Shown: piece after piece, positions 8,013 through 17,144 of the stretch
Position numbering within the stretch: the first letter of the stretch is position 1
Layout of the letters: the number at the start of each line of letters is the position of its first letter
DNA from: UBA7332 sp051648105
GTDB taxonomy: Bacteria > Bacteroidota > Bacteroidia > Bacteroidales > UBA7332
Direction of reading: 5' to 3'
DNA length: 64,000 bases
Assembly: GCA_051648105.1 (NCBI GenBank)
Contig: JBOFEN010000101.1
Location: 8,367-72,366 of the forward strand
Program-made: the position numbers and the translations under genes
The notes under the pieces: generated by a model
The model's input: only the letters and a program-made list of their open reading frames with translations
Database searches by the model: none
What the model was told of the DNA's origin: nothing

Positions 8013-9653
8013 TTACATCATTCCACCCATGCCGCCCATTCCTGGAGCCATAGCTGGAGCTGCTGCTGCACCTTCCTCTTTTTTCTCAACAATAACACAC
8101 TCAGTAGTCAAGAACATACCAGCTATTGAAGCTGCATTCTCTAGTGCTACACGAGTAACTTTAGCTGGATCGATAACTCCATTGGCAACAAGATCCTGGA
8201 ACTCGTCAGTACGAGCATTGTATCCGAATGAACCAGCGCCTTCGCGTACCTTCTGAACAATAACTGCACCCTCAACACCAGCGTTGAAAGCAATCTGACG
8301 AAGAGGCTCTTCGATGGCACGTTTAACGATCTCGATACCTGTAGTCTCATCTTCGTTGTCACCTTTAAGTCCTTCAAGTGCTGCAATAGCACGGATATAT
8401 GCAGTACCACCACCAGGGACAGTACCCTCTTCGATAGCAGCGCGAGTAGCACAAAGAGCATCGTCTACACGATCCTTCTTCTCTTTCATTTCAACCTCAG
8501 ATGCAGCACCTACATAAAGAACAGCAACACCACCAGCCAATTTAGCTAAACGCTCTTGAAGCTTTTCGCGGTCGTAGTCTGAGGTTGTAGCCTCGATCTG
8601 ACCTTTGATCTGCTGTACTCTGTTTGCTATCATATCCTGTTGACCACCACCATTTACTATGACAGTGTTCTCTTTGTTTACAGTGATTTTCTCTGCACGA
8701 CCACACATATCAAGAGTGGCTTGAGCAAGAGTAAGACCTTTCTCCTCAGAGATAACAATAGCACCAGTAAGGATAGCTATATCCTCTAGCATCTCTTTGC
8801 GGCGATCGCCAAAGCCTGGAGCTTTAACAGCACAGATCTTCAATGAACCGCGAAGACGGTTAACAACCAAAGTAGCCAAAGCTTCGCTATCTACATCTTC
8901 AGCGATGATCAATAGAGGACGACCAGACTGAACTGATCCCTCCAAGATAGGAAGCATATCCTTAAGTACAGATATCTTTTTGTCGAACAGAAGGATCATC
9001 GGATTCTCCATCTCAACCTCCATCTTCTCTGTGTTTGTAGCAAAGTATGGAGAGATATATCCACGGTCGAACTGCATACCTTCAACTACCTCTACAGTAG
9101 TCTCTGTACCTTTAGCCTCTTCAACAGTGATCACACCATCTTTTGTTACTTTACGCATAGCTTGAGCAATAAGAGAACCAATCTCTTGATCGTTGTTTGC
9201 CGAAATACGAGCAACACTCTCAATCTTACCAAAGTCATCAGAAACCTCTACAGCTTGTGACTTGATGCTCTCAACAACTTTAGTTACAGCCTTGTCAATA
9301 CCACGCTTAAGATCCATTGGATTAGCACCTGCGGTAACGTTTTTCATACCCACACCGATGATTGATTGTGCCAATACTGTTGCAGTAGTGGTACCATCAC
9401 CAGCATCATCACCAGTTTTAGATGCAACTTCCTTAACAAGTTGAGCACCCATGTTTTGGTAAGGATCAGATAGTTCAATCTCCTTGGCTACAGAGACTCC
9501 ATCTTTAGTGATGTGAGGAGCACCAAATTTTTTCTCGATGATAACATTGCGACCTTTAGGCCCTAGTGTTACTTTTACTGCATTAGCCAACTCGTCAACC
9601 CCTTTTTTTAGAAGGTCACGAGCATCCATATTATATTTTATCTCTTTAGACAT
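8013..9653 (-). CDS. groL: 60 kDa chaperonin GroEL
   Basis: 546 residues, full length. The sequence is typical group I chaperonin throughout: KFGAPHITKDGVSVAKEI, the ATP-site GDGTTTATVLAQ near residue 86, and a Gly/Met-rich C-terminal tail ending GGMGGMM. It forms the double-ring folding chamber that works with GroES in the cytoplasm. It lies 30 bases downstream of groS on the same strand, so the two form the usual operon. A bidirectional terminator follows. Confidence 0.99.
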   Translation of the reverse strand: MSKEIKYNMDARDLLKKGVDELANAVKVTLGPKGRNVIIEKKFGAPHITKDGVSVAKEIELSDPYQNMGAQLVKEVASKTGDDAGDGTTTATVLAQSIIGVGMKNVTAGANPMDLKRGIDKAVTKVVESIKSQAVEVSDDFGKIESVARISANNDQEIGSLIAQAMRKVTKDGVITVEEAKGTETTVEVVEGMQFDRGYISPYFATNTEKMEVEMENPMILLFDKKISVLKDMLPILEGSVQSGRPLLIIAEDVDSEALATLVVNRLRGSLKICAVKAPGFGDRRKEMLEDIAILTGAIVISEEKGLTLAQATLDMCGRAEKITVNKENTVIVNGGGQQDMIANRVQQIKGQIEATTSDYDREKLQERLAKLAGGVAVLYVGAASEVEMKEKKDRVDDALCATRAAIEEGTVPGGGTAYIRAIAALEGLKGDNEDETTGIEIVKRAIEEPLRQIAFNAGVEGAVIVQKVREGAGSFGYNARTDEFQDLVANGVIDPAKVTRVALENAASIAGMFLTTECVIVEKKEEGAAAAPAMAPGMGGMGGMM

Positions 9654-9683
9654 AGTATATTCCTTTATTTAGTTATTCAATAA

Positions 9684-9953
9684 TTAGATAGTAGCCAAGA
9701 TATCCGATTGGCGCATGATAAGAAGTTTCTCACCTTCTACCTCAATCTCAGTACCAGCAAATTTGCCATACAAAACAGTCTCACCAACTTTAAGAACCAT
9801 CTCCTCATCTTTTGTTCCTTGGCCAACAGCCAGAACCTCACCCTTTAGTGGCTTTTCTTTAGCTGAATCAGGGATAATGATTCCACCGATAGTCTTCTCT
9901 TCTGCAGCGGCTGGTCTAACCAGTACTCTATCTGCCAATGGTTTGATTTTCAT
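9684..9953 (-). CDS. groS: Co-chaperonin GroES
   Basis: 89 residues, normal length. It starts MKIKPLADRVLVRP and has the mobile-loop region (EEKTIGGIIIPDSAKEKP) and the roof segment characteristic of GroES. It caps the GroEL ring during folding. First gene of the groS-groL operon. No CIRCE (HrcA) operator is visible upstream; only a partial half-site-like TTAGCAATC occurs near 10001, without the paired arm, so heat control is probably by another mechanism. Confidence 0.98.
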   Translation of the reverse strand: MKIKPLADRVLVRPAAAEEKTIGGIIIPDSAKEKPLKGEVLAVGQGTKDEEMVLKVGETVLYGKFAGTEIEVEGEKLLIMRQSDILATI

Positions 9954-10159
9954 AATTTTTATATGTTATGCTATTGTTTATAATTCTATACTTTCTAATT
10001 TAGCAATCACTATGCCAAATATGTGGATTGTAACAAAAGGGTACAATTAGCGACATAATGACAGATGAATACTGACAATGTAATTAATTATGGAGCAGAG
10101 TGAACACTATTGCTTAGGCTATTGTTGAAGTAAATAAACACAAATCAGAGATATAAACT

Positions 10160-10687
10160 ATGTACAGATTCTATTCAAGTTTGGGAGCTCCTATCACACG
10201 AAGCATACTCTCTATAGCTGCGGGTGTCAGCTTTCTTGTTTGGCCAGAGGCAAGCCAGAGATTAATCGTTATAATTCTAGGGGCACTTCTACTGTTGTCC
10301 GGGGTTATTCCATTAATATATTCATACTTTAAACGTCAAAACTTCCCACCGGAGGCTATATTGAGCTTCACGCTAGGGGTGTTGATTGTAATGTTTCCAA
10401 GTTTCTTTGTAAACTTCTTCTACCTTTTTCTAGGATTTTTGCTTCTTATAGCCTCTGTTGGTCAGTTGGCTATTCTTGTTCAATCTAGCAGAAAAGGAAT
10501 AGAGAGAAAGGGATATCTATATATATTCCCGCTAATAGTGTTTATTGGTTCAGTATTGGTTATTTGGAATCCATTTGCTGCGGCTACAGCTGTAACAAAG
10601 GTGTTTGGTATCTTTGCTATATTCTATGGTGTGACTGAACTTTATAGTTATGCTTCGGTGAGACATCATCAAGAGTTGCCAGATTAA
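10160..10687 (+). CDS. HdeD-like (DUF308) membrane protein
   Basis: 175 residues that are almost entirely hydrophobic, with about six predicted membrane helices arranged as three similar hairpins. The first helix is preceded by a short N-terminal stretch, and the loops carry Arg and Lys. This matches the HdeD/DUF308 family, whose founding member is an acid-resistance membrane protein of E. coli; the molecular activity is unknown. It stands alone between groES (divergent) and a strong terminator. Confidence 0.75.
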   Translation: MYRFYSSLGAPITRSILSIAAGVSFLVWPEASQRLIVIILGALLLLSGVIPLIYSYFKRQNFPPEAILSFTLGVLIVMFPSFFVNFFYLFLGFLLLIASVGQLAILVQSSRKGIERKGYLYIFPLIVFIGSVLVIWNPFAAATAVTKVFGIFAIFYGVTELYSYASVRHHQELPD

Positions 10688-10712
10688 GATTTATTTGACA
10701 ATATAATTCTAT

Positions 10713-10769
10713 GCGACAACATATACCACTCATACTATTTGGGTGGTATATGTTGTCGCTTTTTTTTTC
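10713..10769 (+). terminator. Terminator after the HdeD-like gene
   Basis: Perfect 17-bp stem (10713-10729 with 10743-10759, core GCGACAACATATACCAC) followed by nine T residues. Confidence 0.95.
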
Positions 10770-10807
10770 TTTATATATAGTTGAACATCAGCTTAGCTCA
10801 AAAGCAT

Positions 10808-10815
10808 TACCTTTG
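10808..10815 (+). promoter_or_regulatory. -7 promoter element of the FAD-dependent oxidoreductase gene
   Basis: TACCTTTG fits TAnnTTTG, 29 nt before the ATG at 10845. A TTG at 10781 is slightly too distant to be a sure -33 element. Confidence 0.5.
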
Positions 10816-10844
10816 CATAATAGATTAATATAGTAAAATATAAT

Positions 10845-12401
10845 ATGATAAAAGAACTCCAACTGCGAGTGCTACCCAAAATAGCAGCATCAGAGGATGC
10901 ACTTAAAGAGTATCTCTCAAATGAACATTCCGTAGAGATTAAACAAATTAAAGCGGTTCGTATCTTAAAGAGATCGATAGATGCAAGACAGCGACAAGTG
11001 ATGATAAACCTTAAAGTGAATATGTTTATCAATGAACTTCCTGTTGGAGAGGAGTATAGCTCCATAGAGTGTCGTGATGTTAGCTCTGCCCCATCGGTAA
11101 TTGTTGTTGGGGCTGGTCCTGCTGGTCTTTTTGCTGCACTAAGACTAATAGAGGATGGATTGCGTCCTATAGTGATTGAGCGTGGTAAGTCAGTAACTGA
11201 GAGAAAGAGAGATATTGCACTTATTAGTCGTGAGCATATTGTTGATCCAGAGTCGAACTATAGCTTTGGAGAGGGGGGGGCTGGTGCCTTCTCGGACGGG
11301 AAATTATATACTCGTAGCAAAAAGCGCGGATCTGTTGATAGAGTTCTAAATATTCTATGTCAACATGGGGCTTCTACTTCTATTCTTGTTGATGCCCATC
11401 CGCATATTGGTACGGATAAGTTGCCTCGTGTAATATCTAATATTAGAGAAACAATCATCTCATGTGGTGGAGAGGTTCATTTTAATACAAGAATGGAGAG
11501 GCTCATTATAGAGAACGATGAGGTGAGGGGTGTTGTTTGTAATGATGATACTAGCTACAGTGGTAAGGTGATTCTTGCAACTGGTCACTCGGCTCGCGAC
11601 GTATATAGACATCTGCATGAGTCGGAGGTGTTAATTGAGTCAAAGGCTATTGCTGTTGGTGTTCGTCTAGAGCATCCTCAGGAGTTGATCGATCAGATTC
11701 AGTATCATAGCAAGGATGGTCGTGGTGAGTATCTTCCTGCAGCTGAGTATAGCTTTGTGGCTCAATCTAAGGATAGGGGTGTTTATAGCTTCTGTATGTG
11801 TCCGGGTGGTGTGGTTGTTCCAGCTGCAACAGGCCCTAATCAGGTAGTAGTTAATGGTATGTCTTCATCTAATAGGGGGTCTCGTTGGGCAAACTCTGGT
11901 ATGGTGGTAGAGGTTCGTCCAGAGGATTTACCATCACATCACACAGAGCATGGTGCACTATCTATGCTATCTTTCCAAGAGGAGTTAGAGCGTAATTGTT
12001 GGCAAAATGGGGGTATGAAGCAGACAGCTCCTGCTCAGCGTATGGTTGAGTTTGTAAATAAGAGGCTTTCAGGTACGCTTCCAGAGAGTTCTTACACTCC
12101 AGGTCTTTTATCTTCACCGCTTCACTTTTGGATGCCTGATTTCGTGACTGATAGACTCCGCGAAGGGTTCAAGAGATTTGGAAAGATGTCTCATGGGTTC
12201 TTGACAGATGATGCAGTGATGATAGGTGTTGAGAGTCGTACTTCATCGCCTGTTAGGATTCCTCGCGATAGAGAAACTCTACAACATGTAATGATCAAAG
12301 GACTATATCCTTGTGGAGAGGGTGCTGGTTATGCGGGTGGTATTGTTTCAGCTGCAATAGATGGTGAGCGCTGTGCAGAGGCTCTTGCCGCTACATTATA
12401 G
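10845..12401 (+). CDS. FAD-dependent oxidoreductase of the COG2509 type
   Basis: 518 residues. A short N-terminal domain (about 80 residues) precedes a Rossmann FAD-binding motif VIVVGAGPAGLFAALRL near residue 88. It has the family hallmark GEGGAGAFSDGKLYTR near residue 143 and the C-terminal FAD-contacting segment CGEGAGYAGGIVSAAIDG near 490. The family is widespread and conserved, but its substrate is not established. A run of eight G residues at 11273-11280 encodes part of the conserved GEGGAG motif; the frame is intact. Single gene, bounded by its own promoter and a hairpin. Confidence 0.85.
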   Translation: MIKELQLRVLPKIAASEDALKEYLSNEHSVEIKQIKAVRILKRSIDARQRQVMINLKVNMFINELPVGEEYSSIECRDVSSAPSVIVVGAGPAGLFAALRLIEDGLRPIVIERGKSVTERKRDIALISREHIVDPESNYSFGEGGAGAFSDGKLYTRSKKRGSVDRVLNILCQHGASTSILVDAHPHIGTDKLPRVISNIRETIISCGGEVHFNTRMERLIIENDEVRGVVCNDDTSYSGKVILATGHSARDVYRHLHESEVLIESKAIAVGVRLEHPQELIDQIQYHSKDGRGEYLPAAEYSFVAQSKDRGVYSFCMCPGGVVVPAATGPNQVVVNGMSSSNRGSRWANSGMVVEVRPEDLPSHHTEHGALSMLSFQEELERNCWQNGGMKQTAPAQRMVEFVNKRLSGTLPESSYTPGLLSSPLHFWMPDFVTDRLREGFKRFGKMSHGFLTDDAVMIGVESRTSSPVRIPRDRETLQHVMIKGLYPCGEGAGYAGGIVSAAIDGERCAEALAATL

Positions 12402-12412
12402 GAAAAAATAGC

Positions 12413-12448
12413 AGAGGCTACACACTTCATTTTCAGTGTGTAGCCTCT
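12413..12448. terminator. Hairpin between convergent genes
   Basis: Perfect 14-bp stem (12413-12426 with 12435-12448). The T-run is good on the minus strand (ATTTTTTCC) and poor on the plus strand. Confidence 0.75.
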
Positions 12449-12457
12449 CAAGTATAA

Positions 12458-12485
12458 CAAAAAACACAAAAAAACACAAAAAAAC
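12458..12485 (+). repeat. A-rich tandem repeat
   Basis: Three successive units of C-A(6 to 7)-CA between the hairpin and the 3' end of the flavoprotein gene. Too short to assign a role. Confidence 0.6.
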
Positions 12486-12492
12486 GAGTCTG

Positions 12493-13098
12493 TCATAAAT
12501 ATATGTCATTAACCTCGCCTGTCAATTGGCGGGCTACAAGCCTAATATCCATAAGCATCTTCTCCCTCTCCTCATTTGAGCAGCTGGTAACACCCCCAAA
12601 AAAGTGGTGTGTAATATTTTGGATTCCACAAAACTTGAATATTCCCACATCCATTGTCTGCTCCATCGCCACAAGCATTCCTCTCTCTTGGTATACCTGT
12701 CTAGGCGTACCCATAGGTGTGAGTATAACTACTCGTTTGGATGAGAGTTTACCAACTATGCCATTCTTTGTAGATTCATAAGCAAAGCCATAAGAGAACA
12801 CCCGGTCAATGTATCCTTTAACAATGGCAGGTAGACCTGTCCACCATATAGGGTATATGAAGGTTATAACGTCGGCCCAGGAGACAAGATCTTGCTCCTC
12901 TTTGACATCACTCTGGACTTTGCCTGCAAAAATTGCTTCAAAATCTTTTGCTGAAAGTACTGGATTAAATCCAATCTCATAGAGGTCTCTAACTTTAACC
13001 TCATTGCCTTGTCCTAACAATACTCCAGAAAACTCCTTGAGAATAGCATGACTAAAACTCTTTGGATTTGGATGCGAAAATATTACTAAGTGTTTCAT
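12493..13098 (-). CDS. NAD(P)H:quinone oxidoreductase-like flavoprotein (KefF/MdaB type)
   Basis: 201 residues, flavodoxin-like fold. It starts MKHLVIFSHPNPKSFSHAIL, the FMN/FAD phosphate loop of the NQO1/KefF family. It also has the WADVITFIYPIWWTGLPAIVKG segment (near residue 75) and the GxxF.YG motif that contacts the isoalloxazine ring. These enzymes carry out two-electron reduction of quinones or serve as ancillary subunits of potassium efflux systems; no kefC-like gene is nearby, so a detoxifying quinone reductase is more likely. Transcribed divergently from porQ. Confidence 0.88.
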   Translation of the reverse strand: MKHLVIFSHPNPKSFSHAILKEFSGVLLGQGNEVKVRDLYEIGFNPVLSAKDFEAIFAGKVQSDVKEEQDLVSWADVITFIYPIWWTGLPAIVKGYIDRVFSYGFAYESTKNGIVGKLSSKRVVILTPMGTPRQVYQERGMLVAMEQTMDVGIFKFCGIQNITHHFFGGVTSCSNEEREKMLMDIRLVARQLTGEVNDIYL

Positions 13099-13191
13099 AA
13101 TGCGACATAACTCTAAATGTACTCATTAATGGTAGAACAACTTAGTAGCTCCTTTGTTCATCTACTATATTTCAAGCTAAGAAAAAAGAGT

Positions 13192-13199
13192 TACCTTTG
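13192..13199 (+). promoter_or_regulatory. -7 promoter element of the porQ operon
   Basis: TACCTTTG fits TAnnTTTG, 71 nt before the porQ ATG. Confidence 0.5.
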
Positions 13200-13270
13200 G
13201 AGCTTAAATGCAACAGTTAGATATTAAATTATCTCCAACGAAATAGATCTCAAAACTTAAGTTGTAACTC

Positions 13271-14299
13271 ATGAATAAATATACCACACTGCTTATTAGC
13301 CTACTTTTGAGTGCCACCACCTTAGAGGCAGAGGGAAGAGATAAGGGGTTTGAATTCTTGAATCTTCCTCATTCGGCTCAAGTAGCAGCATTAGGTAGTA
13401 CGAATGTCTCTTTTACGAGTGATGAGATATCTATAGCATTAGAGAATCCCGGTCTTCTTTCGCCAGACAAACACCACCAACAACTATCATTAAACTATAC
13501 GAACTATGCAGCTGACATAAATATGGGTAGCTTTATTTATGGGCAGTTTATTGGCTATCGTGGTGCTTGGGCTGTTGGTGCTACCTATCTTGATTATGGA
13601 ACATTCCAGGAGAGAACAGCTGAGGATATTTTTCTGGGTGAGTTTTCTGCAAGAGATCTAGCAATTCAGGGTACATACTCCTATCAACTAACAAATACAA
13701 TTAGGGCGGGGGTAACAGCTAAGCTGCTATATTCGGGTTATGAGAGGTACTCTGCCTGGGGGCTTGCCGCTGATCTTGGCTTGAGTTATGTTCATCCTCA
13801 GGGCAATTTTACTGCTGGTTTGGTATTCAAGAACTTGGGTGGTGAGATGAAAAGTTTTGAGAATGAAAATCAACTAATGCCTTGGGATATACAACTTGGG
13901 CTTTCTCACAAGATGAGGCATGCACCTTTTAGGTTTCACCTTACAGCATGGCAACTAAATAGATGGGATATGAGTGTTTATCGTCAGAAAGATAGTAACT
14001 CATTCGGTGAGGATCAAGAGGAGCCTAAGAGGGATAATTTTTTCCTTACTATGGCTAAGCACTTGGTGTTTGGTATTGACTTTGTCCCATCGGATAACTT
14101 CTATATATCGGTTGGTTTTAATCCAAAGGCTCAAGCTGATTTTGCAATTCAGAATAGAAAAGGAATTTATGGATTCTCATTTGGTACGGGATTGCGATTG
14201 AAGCAGTTTCAGATTGGGATGACCTATTTTCAAAGAAATCCTGGAGGTGGTAATTTCATGCTTGGGGTGACAACTAGTTTTGAGAAATTTAAATTGTAA
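13271..14299 (+). CDS. porQ: Type IX secretion system protein PorQ
   Basis: 342 residues with a Sec signal peptide (MNKYTTLLISLLLSATTLEA) and a beta-barrel-like body beginning FEFLNLPHSAQVAALG, which is diagnostic of PorQ, a PorP/SprF-related outer-membrane component. It is needed for type IX secretion and for attachment or processing of cargo at the surface. It is followed after 15 bases by cmk and then ispH, an order known from Porphyromonas gingivalis. A probable type IX substrate occurs at 58218-59798, supporting a working system. Confidence 0.9.
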   Translation: MNKYTTLLISLLLSATTLEAEGRDKGFEFLNLPHSAQVAALGSTNVSFTSDEISIALENPGLLSPDKHHQQLSLNYTNYAADINMGSFIYGQFIGYRGAWAVGATYLDYGTFQERTAEDIFLGEFSARDLAIQGTYSYQLTNTIRAGVTAKLLYSGYERYSAWGLAADLGLSYVHPQGNFTAGLVFKNLGGEMKSFENENQLMPWDIQLGLSHKMRHAPFRFHLTAWQLNRWDMSVYRQKDSNSFGEDQEEPKRDNFFLTMAKHLVFGIDFVPSDNFYISVGFNPKAQADFAIQNRKGIYGFSFGTGLRLKQFQIGMTYFQRNPGGGNFMLGVTTSFEKFKL

Positions 14300-14314
14300 T
14301 ACAGTAAATAAGTG

Positions 14315-15010
14315 ATGAAGAATAAGATAACTATTGCCATTGATGGCTTCTCATCGTGTGGTAAAAGTACAATGGCCAAAGAGTTAGCAAAGAGTTTAGG
14401 CTATATTTATGTTGATAGTGGAGCTATGTATAGAGCTATTACTCTATATGCGCTTCGTAATGACATAATCTCTGACTCTGGTGAGATAGATATAGAGAGA
14501 TTAGAGGGTGAAATGGATAATATTGAGATCTCATTTAAATTTAATAGTGAGACTCAACGCCCAGATACATATCTTAATGGAGTTCTTGTTGAGGGTGACA
14601 TTAGATTGATGGAGGTGTCAAATAGTGTCAGCCACATTGCCGCAATTGGTTTTGTTCGTAAAGCTCTCGTTGAGATGCAGCAGGCAATGGGTAAGGAGAA
14701 GGGTATTGTAATGGATGGTAGGGACATCGGTACAGTAGTCTTTCCTGATGCAGAGCTTAAGATCTATGTTATTGCCTCTGCGCAGGTGAGAGCTCAGCGT
14801 AGATATGACGAACTAACGGCCAAAGGTGAAGTGGTTAATTTTGATGAGATACTTGCGAATGTGGTTGAACGTGATAATATTGATATGAATCGCCGAGAGA
14901 GTCCATTGCGTCAGGCTGATGATGCTCTCGTTCTGGATAACTCAGATATCACAATTGAACAACAGAATCGTTGGTTGATAGAGCAGGTGGAGAGATTAAC
15001 TAAAGCATAA
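14315..15010 (+). CDS. cmk: Cytidylate kinase
   Basis: 231 residues. P-loop GFSSCGKSTMAKELAKSLG at the N terminus, YVDSGAMYRAITLYA for nucleotide recognition, and MDGRDIGTVVFPDAELK typical of CMP kinase. It phosphorylates CMP and dCMP to the diphosphates in pyrimidine salvage. The frame can be extended to a GTG at 14312; the ATG at 14315 is preferred. Second gene of porQ-cmk-ispH, with short spacing on both sides (15 and 8 bases). Confidence 0.97.
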   Translation: MKNKITIAIDGFSSCGKSTMAKELAKSLGYIYVDSGAMYRAITLYALRNDIISDSGEIDIERLEGEMDNIEISFKFNSETQRPDTYLNGVLVEGDIRLMEVSNSVSHIAAIGFVRKALVEMQQAMGKEKGIVMDGRDIGTVVFPDAELKIYVIASAQVRAQRRYDELTAKGEVVNFDEILANVVERDNIDMNRRESPLRQADDALVLDNSDITIEQQNRWLIEQVERLTKA

Positions 15011-15018
15011 CTATAGAT

Positions 15019-15897
15019 ATGAAAAAAGTAGAGATAGATAATGGATCAGGATTCTGCTTTGGTGTAGTAAATGCTATTAATAAAGCAGAGGAGTCACTTG
15101 AAAAAGGGCTTAAACTTTCTTCTCTTGGTGATATTGTGCACAATGGTAGAGAGGTTGAGAGACTTGAGAAAAGAGGTCTCTCTACGATCAATCACCAACA
15201 GCTCTTTTCAATGCAAAACAGCTGTGTTCTTCTAAGAGCTCATGGTGAACCTCCTGCTACTTATGAGTATGCTCGTAGCAATGGGATAGAGCTTATTGAT
15301 GCTACTTGCCCTGTCGTTCTAAGGCTTCAGAAAAGAATAAATCAGAAGTATAATCAGCTATTAGGTAGCAATGTTCAGATAGCTATCTATGGTAAGCATG
15401 GTCATGCTGAGGTTGTTGGATTGGTCGGTCAGACTGATGATACGGCTGTAGTTATTGAGTCTATTGACGAGATAGAGAAGCTTGACTTCTCAAGGGGTAT
15501 TTGTCTTTTTGCACAGACTACCAAATCTATTGATGGATTCAATGCTTTGGTTGAAGAGATTAAGTGTCGAATTGATCAGGGTGTGACTTTTGAGTATTAC
15601 GATACTATTTGTCGTCAGGTCTCAAACAGGATACCTAATATTAGGGAGTTTGCTGCTAGGTTTGATCTTATTCTGTTTGTAAGTGGCAAGAAGAGCTCTA
15701 ATGGTAAAGTACTATTTATGGAGTGTAAAGCCATAAACCCAAACTCTAAGATGATCTCAGATGAGACGGAGCTTGACCCTCTCTGGATTGAGAATGCTGA
15801 TAGTATTGGTATTTGTGGGGCAACCTCAACGCCTCGTTGGTTGATGGAGCAGGTTGAATGCTCAGTTAACTCCATCATCAATGGATCATATAAGTGA
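15019..15897 (+). CDS. ispH: 4-hydroxy-3-methylbut-2-enyl diphosphate reductase
   Basis: 292 residues. The three cysteines that hold the [4Fe-4S] cluster are present in GFCFGV (near residue 11), ATCPVV (near 95) and TICRQVSNR (near 198), as is the substrate-binding histidine motif YGKHGHAEV. It performs the last step of the MEP isoprenoid pathway, yielding IPP and DMAPP. Last gene of the porQ operon. Its 3' end overlaps the convergent small membrane protein gene by 12 bases, and no terminator lies between them. Confidence 0.97.
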   Translation: MKKVEIDNGSGFCFGVVNAINKAEESLEKGLKLSSLGDIVHNGREVERLEKRGLSTINHQQLFSMQNSCVLLRAHGEPPATYEYARSNGIELIDATCPVVLRLQKRINQKYNQLLGSNVQIAIYGKHGHAEVVGLVGQTDDTAVVIESIDEIEKLDFSRGICLFAQTTKSIDGFNALVEEIKCRIDQGVTFEYYDTICRQVSNRIPNIREFAARFDLILFVSGKKSSNGKVLFMECKAINPNSKMISDETELDPLWIENADSIGICGATSTPRWLMEQVECSVNSIINGSYK

Positions 15898-16134
15898 TTC
15901 TATTGTAATAACTATTGAAGCAACGATTAATAGAGCTCCAAGAATGGAGTAAAATATACGCGCACCTATCCTTCCTAGTTGATCAACGAAGAAGGATGCG
16001 GTGCGCGTTTTGTAGAACCACTCCCAGTTAAGCAGTGCTGCCATTAGGGCTATTGCTCCAGGGAGTGCGAAAATAAATGCTGAGAAGTAGGGCTTAATGT
16101 CCATATCGGGATTATGCTTATTATTATATCTCAA
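15886..16134 (-). CDS. Small membrane protein resembling immunity protein Imm17
   Basis: 82 residues with two hydrophobic helices (about 18-34 and 60-80) separated by NWEWFYKTRTASFFV and LGRIGARIFYSILG. This pattern, a Trp/Phe-rich loop followed by GRxGARIFY, is what I associate with Imm17, a family predicted to protect against polymorphic toxins. No toxin gene is adjacent, so it may be an orphan immunity protein or a relative with another function. It overlaps the end of ispH by 12 bases in convergent orientation. The family call comes from memory of the motif. Confidence 0.55.
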   Translation of the reverse strand: MRYNNKHNPDMDIKPYFSAFIFALPGAIALMAALLNWEWFYKTRTASFFVDQLGRIGARIFYSILGALLIVASIVITIESLI

Positions 16135-16342
16135 AGATAGCTAGATATAGTAATAATTTAGCACTACTAGTGTAATAAAGTGAATTGATATGCTAGATGA
16201 AAGAGGGGTGTGATTTGAATATAAGCTATACTGATCAATAAAATATACAGTAGTTTTATCTATCTAGCTCTTTTTGTCATACCACCTATATCTATACTCT
16301 TTTCTAACTACTATAGCCCCACCTTTCTCATATATGTGTTCT

Positions 16343-16927
16343 TTAGAATTTCCATTGAAGAACGACTCTACTGTTCTTATATGTGACTAATATATTTTTT
16401 GTTAGTGTTATCTTGTTTGGCAATCCATTAAAGATAGTCTCTATTACTTGTAGTAGAGCAAAGAACTTTACTAAGAATTGTACATCTGGCATATATTTGA
16501 GGTTGACAGGTGCATCTCGCATGAATTTAGGTGTTGGATCTAGCAGTTGCAATTTTGGGAAGTTGGATCTTTGGCTCTTGGAGTTACCTCCAATGTTTGC
16601 CATTTCAGTCCAACTGCTCTTCTTGTTTGTAACTTTCCAATTGTAATTTGGCAATAGAAGTGTTAGCCCACTAATAGAGGGCTCGATTTGGGAGCGGAAG
16701 CTCTTCATAAATTCATCAATAGAGCTGTTGCTGTTAAGGTCTATGCCATAGAAAGCGTCTAGGAGTGCCACTTGCTCAACAAAAGAGTATACTCCGGAAG
16801 GAGCTGAAACAGTAGTCGAGAGACCAAGTTCACTTAGGGCTATACTAAGTGAATCTGATGGTTGCACGGCCCAGCATCTTGCCCCCAGCGCAAAGCTGAA
16901 TATTAAAGCCAAGATTAGGGATTTCAT
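16343..16927 (-). CDS. Hypothetical secreted protein
   Basis: 194 residues with an N-terminal signal peptide (MKSLILALIFSFALGARCWA, likely cut near residue 20). No lipobox, since the Cys is followed by WAVQ. The rest is mixed alpha/beta with basic stretches and no motif I recognise. It stands alone; 218 bases without a gene separate it from recQ and contain a long hairpin. Likely periplasmic; function unknown. Confidence 0.65.
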   Translation of the reverse strand: MKSLILALIFSFALGARCWAVQPSDSLSIALSELGLSTTVSAPSGVYSFVEQVALLDAFYGIDLNSNSSIDEFMKSFRSQIEPSISGLTLLLPNYNWKVTNKKSSWTEMANIGGNSKSQRSNFPKLQLLDPTPKFMRDAPVNLKYMPDVQFLVKFFALLQVIETIFNGLPNKITLTKNILVTYKNSRVVLQWKF

Positions 16928-17047
16928 AATATATTAATTTATCAGTTAATGCCCTTGTACCCTCACTTTAATAAAACATCTACAGAACTTTTTTGTTCTC
17001 CTTTAATACTCCATTTTTAGCTGTTATTGAGCATAATGATACAATTA

Positions 17048-17102
17048 AACGAGATAAGGGGACAATGTTTAACAGAAGTAAACATTGTCCCCTTATCTCG
17101 TT
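17048..17102 (-). terminator. Long perfect hairpin after recQ
   Basis: 24-bp uninterrupted stem (17048-17071 with 17079-17102) and a 7-nt loop, 43 bases beyond the recQ stop. The stem is much longer than a normal terminator needs. Confidence 0.75.
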
Positions 17103-17144
17103 ATATGATATATTGCTAAATAATATAGCTCAATAGCAACTCAA

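Noticed and set aside
8029..9444. Several long open frames on the strand opposite groEL
   Set aside because: They are antisense shadows of a highly conserved gene and have Ser/Thr-rich low-complexity translations.
9960..10040. CIRCE heat-shock operator before groES
   Set aside because: Only TTAGCAATC resembles one arm; the inverted partner at a 9-base distance is missing.
15886..16134. Imm17-like gene and hipBA as parts of a defence island
   Set aside because: They are 46 kb apart and surrounded by housekeeping genes, with no other defence genes nearby.
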